Positions 46,211-48,411 of a stretch of DNA of 48,411 nt are shown piece by piece (the first letter of the stretch is position 1; each line of letters opens with the position of its first letter). The DNA lies in NCBI GenBank assembly GCA_017307355.1, contig JAFKFG010000025.1, positions 1 to 48,411 of the forward strand. Reading direction: 5' to 3'. Below the pieces are notes generated by a model, which worked only from the letters and a program-made list of their open reading frames with translations, was not told the DNA's origin and made no database searches. Source of the DNA: Alphaproteobacteria bacterium. Its GTDB lineage: Bacteria; Pseudomonadota; Alphaproteobacteria; Micropepsales; Micropepsaceae. The position numbers and the translations under genes were made by a program.

Positions 46211-47533
46211 ATGTCGGTTCCAAAACCGGTCGCGGTGCTGGTGCCATCCCTGGCGGTTCTGATGCTGGGGCTGGCGGCGCTGCTCACCGATCAATCCGGG
46301 GTGGCGTCCTGGTTCGCGGGAATCCAGGACGGCATCTGGCAGGCATGGGGCGCGGCCGGGGCGGCGCGGCCTTCTTGGGCGAAATTCGCGGAAGCGGCTT
46401 TTCTCATTGTCACCGGCGGCGCCGCGATCGCGCTGGTGCTCAAGACGCATATTCGCCGCGCGGCCCTGTTCGTTCTTTGCGCACTGATCGCGGCCTTCTA
46501 TCTGGGCCTGTTGTGCGCGCGGCTGCGAGGCGATGCGCTGGACATCGTGGCGACCGGCACGATGCTGCTGCTGGTCTTCGCGACGGCGGCGGCCGCGCGG
46601 ATCGCCCAGATCCGCGCCCGCAAGCGGGAATTGCAGCTGGCTTTCGCCAATTCCTTGCCGCGCGCCGCCATCGACCGGATCGCGCATGACCCGTCCTTAC
46701 TGTCCTTGGACGGCGAGACGCGCAACATCACCTATCTGGCGTGCGGCATGCGCGGCCTTGCCGATCTGTCCGCCATGTTCCGGGACGATCCCAAGGGCTT
46801 TACCCGCTTGCTGGAACAGGTTCTGACCCCGCTGATGGGCCAGGTGCTGCGCCATGGCGGCGTGATCGACCGCCTCACCGCCGATGGCTTCACCGCCTAT
46901 TGGAACGCGCCGCTGGACGATCCCGCCCATGCCGCGCATGCCTGCGAAGCCGCCAATGGCATGATCACGGCCCTGGCGCGGGCGAATGAGGATCTCACCG
47001 CCGGATACAGGCTGGGCGGCCGGGAAGTCCCTTTGGTGGAAATCGGCATCGGCGTCGCCACCGGACCGGCGATCGTGGGCGGCTTTGGCGGTCATGGCCG
47101 CCTCAGCTACAGCGTCAATGGCGACGCCGTGCGCCTGGCCGTGCTGCTGCAGGCCCTGTCGCGCAATTACGGCCCTTCCATCATCGTCGCGCAGGAAACC
47201 CAGGCGACCGCGGGGCTGGGCTTCGCCTTCCTGGAAGTGGATTATTTCGCGCAAGGCCAGGACGATCCGCCGATCCATCTCTATGCCATGCTGGATCACC
47301 GGGCGGCGCGCACATCGCCCAAGGTCCGGGCTCTTGCGACCTTCCACGAACATATTTTCCAATGCCTGCGAAACCAGCAATGGGACAAGGCGCGGGCGTT
47401 GATCGAGCAATGCGCGCGGCTGTCGGGCGCATCCCAGACGCTTTACGATCTTTATCGCGCGCGCATCCGTTATTTCGAAACCCATCCGCCCGGCCCCGGT
47501 TGGGATGGCGCGTTCCGGCCGGTATTGAAATAG
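46211..47533 (+). CDS. Membrane-anchored class III adenylate/guanylate cyclase homologue, probably catalytically degenerate
   Basis: 440 residues. Four hydrophobic helices (about 8-28, 60-75, 80-105, 110-130) precede a cyclase homology domain (about 175-345). Landmarks align, but key residues differ: the first metal Asp of F-x-D-I-x-G-F is Gly (YLACGMRGLADLS). The GG-x-(I/V)-D-K purine site reads GGVIDRLTADGF (Lys to Arg, second metal Asp kept). The GD-x-VN-x-AAR transition-state motif reads GDAVRLAVLLQ, losing Asn and Arg. A C-terminal helical tail (about 375-440) follows. AAGGAG abuts the ATG; the upstream frame is unconvincing. Confidence 0.82.
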   Translation: MSVPKPVAVLVPSLAVLMLGLAALLTDQSGVASWFAGIQDGIWQAWGAAGAARPSWAKFAEAAFLIVTGGAAIALVLKTHIRRAALFVLCALIAAFYLGLLCARLRGDALDIVATGTMLLLVFATAAAARIAQIRARKRELQLAFANSLPRAAIDRIAHDPSLLSLDGETRNITYLACGMRGLADLSAMFRDDPKGFTRLLEQVLTPLMGQVLRHGGVIDRLTADGFTAYWNAPLDDPAHAAHACEAANGMITALARANEDLTAGYRLGGREVPLVEIGIGVATGPAIVGGFGGHGRLSYSVNGDAVRLAVLLQALSRNYGPSIIVAQETQATAGLGFAFLEVDYFAQGQDDPPIHLYAMLDHRAARTSPKVRALATFHEHIFQCLRNQQWDKARALIEQCARLSGASQTLYDLYRARIRYFETHPPGPGWDGAFRPVLK

Positions 47534-47553
47534 CGTCTTGAAATGACGGCGCG

Positions 47554-48336
47554 CTAGGCCGCGTCCGCCAGGCCGTAATGCGCAGCCGATGCGCCGGTCA
47601 GCGCGGCCCACATCTGATCGCCCCAGGAAAAATGCCACCATTCGTCGGGATGGCCGGCAAAGCCTTCTTCGGTCATCAGCCAATGCAGCAGGCGGCGATT
47701 GGCGCGCGCTTCCTGGTCGGAAAAGGAAAAATTATCCGCCGCCAGGGATTCGAAACGGTCGCGCGCGGCCAGCTCGGTCACATCGTCGAACAGGGAGCCC
47801 ATCCACAGCGCGTCGCCGCCTTTCCAGCGCAAGGTGAGATCGATGGCGGCGCCGGTGGCATGGGGCGCAGGCGAGGTTTCATCGCTGCTGGGCGCGGACC
47901 AATAGCGTTCCACTTCCTCGGTCAGGCGCGCGCCGGTCAGCCCTGGATCGCGGCGCTGCAATTGCCGGGGCATCCAGACATCGTGAAAATAAGCCTGCAC
48001 CGCGCGCGGCCGCCAGGCGTCGAACAGAAACAGTTCCAGCCCCGCCGCGCCCGCGCGCGCATCGACCTTGCGCAATTTTTCCGCCACCGAGGGACGCAGC
48101 AGCAATTTGTCCGTCGCCCCCTCCACGCGGTGCCAGTAAGGGGGATTGCGGTCGCTGGCATAGAAATTCTCGCCCTTGAGGCCGCCCGCGCGCGCCTCCA
48201 CCAGGGGCTCGCCGAACAGGGCATTGTCGCGGTGGATGGGAATGCGGGTGCGAAAGCCCTTGCGCGCGGCGCGCGCCGGCCCCTGGCCGCCGATGGGACG
48301 GTCGCGCAGGTCATCCAAAGCGGCGAACCGCGTCAT
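47554..48336 (-). CDS. ddpX: D-alanyl-D-alanine dipeptidase (VanX/DdpX family, M15D)
   Basis: Zinc dipeptidase that hydrolyses D-Ala-D-Ala, here probably in peptidoglycan recycling since no van genes are nearby. 260 residues. Zinc ligands His159 and Asp166 in SPAPHATGAAIDLTL and His235 in DEWWHFSWG, with catalytic Glu232 and transition-state Arg109 in FDAWRPRAVQAYF. No signal peptide, so cytoplasmic as in VanX. Convergent with the cyclase gene. The symbol reflects family only. Confidence 0.88.
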   Translation of the reverse strand: MTRFAALDDLRDRPIGGQGPARAARKGFRTRIPIHRDNALFGEPLVEARAGGLKGENFYASDRNPPYWHRVEGATDKLLLRPSVAEKLRKVDARAGAAGLELFLFDAWRPRAVQAYFHDVWMPRQLQRRDPGLTGARLTEEVERYWSAPSSDETSPAPHATGAAIDLTLRWKGGDALWMGSLFDDVTELAARDRFESLAADNFSFSDQEARANRRLLHWLMTEEGFAGHPDEWWHFSWGDQMWAALTGASAAHYGLADAA

Positions 48337-48366
48337 TCTTCAACTTTCCACATGCCGAGGATAGGC

Positions 48367-48407
48367 TAGAGCGTTTTCACGTTTCGCGGAAACGCGAAAA
48401 CGCTCTA
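48367..48407. repeat. Palindromic repeat at the window end
   Basis: TAGAGCGTTTTC (48367-48378) and GAAAACGCTCTA (48396-48407) enclose CGTTTC-GCG-GAAACG. It has a nearly perfect 41-bp stem-loop form. This sequence type recurs in alphaproteobacterial genomes as an intergenic repeat (from memory); it lies about 30 nt upstream of the dipeptidase start. Confidence 0.75.
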
Positions 48408-48411
48408 TCTC

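Overview
The window is a gene-dense, high-GC chromosomal segment from an alphaproteobacterium. Evidence for the class: an alphaproteobacterial dnaK-dnaJ locus followed by a PmtA-type phospholipid methyltransferase; a RegB/RegA redox two-component system beside a SCO/SenC gene; mmcB; a CHCC zinc-finger protein next to polA; a HIG1 twin-membrane protein; a PduO-type cobalamin adenosyltransferase; and mutS divergent from a fused maeB. Genus cannot be fixed from the sequence. Nothing looks like a prophage, conjugative element, transposase or CRISPR array. No gene-free stretch exceeds about 260 bp.

Layout. 1-4018 (minus): mutS, a UspA-like protein, a HIG1-like protein and the 5' part of leuC. 4114-8367 (plus): maeB, an M20 peptidase, and a tspO carrying an in-frame repeat. 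8380-12295 (plus): heat-shock promoter, dnaK, dnaJ, pmtA-like gene, terminator. 12548-15863 (minus): pckA and a TPR/2OG-oxygenase. 15955-18533 (plus): moeB-like E1 and a large unknown protein. 18628-23082 (minus): CHCC zinc finger, polA, lspA, and a MarR-GNAT fusion with a palindromic operator. 23157-24108: cobalamin adenosyltransferase (plus) and a small membrane protein (minus). 24183-33880 (minus): the translation/RNA operon rimP-nusA-ylxR-infB-rbfA-truB-rpsO-pnp with a terminator after pnp. 34027-37567: small membrane protein, Ntn-hydrolase asparaginase, trmB, metK. 37815-41087: hisB, a frameshifted beta-propeller gene, an M24 peptidase, mmcB, a YjbR protein. 41191-44000: regA, regB and, divergently, a SCO protein. 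43997-48336: folD, yggT, tRNA-Ala(CGC), a FliL-like secreted protein, a degenerate class III cyclase, and a VanX-type dipeptidase.

Most genes are core housekeeping: translation, repair/replication, protein folding, central carbon metabolism (maeB and pckA at the malate/PEP node), methionine/SAM, folate and histidine synthesis.

The unusual content lies in repeats and scars. (1) A family of about 80-100 bp multi-hairpin repeats has eight recognisable copies ending in a G-run. Four of these G-runs sit 5-11 nt before the start codons of dnaJ, truB, trmB and the SCO gene, apparently supplying their Shine-Dalgarno sequence. A fifth copy is translated in frame inside tspO and is followed 8 nt later by an internal in-frame ATG. 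(2) pnp has an exact 87-bp tandem duplication of its KH-domain core. (3) Two loci carry paired hairpins with mutually complementary loops. (4) The 3' end of hisB is duplicated just downstream with only synonymous differences, and the 3' end of tRNA-Ala is duplicated 162 bp downstream; both resemble recombination or integration scars.
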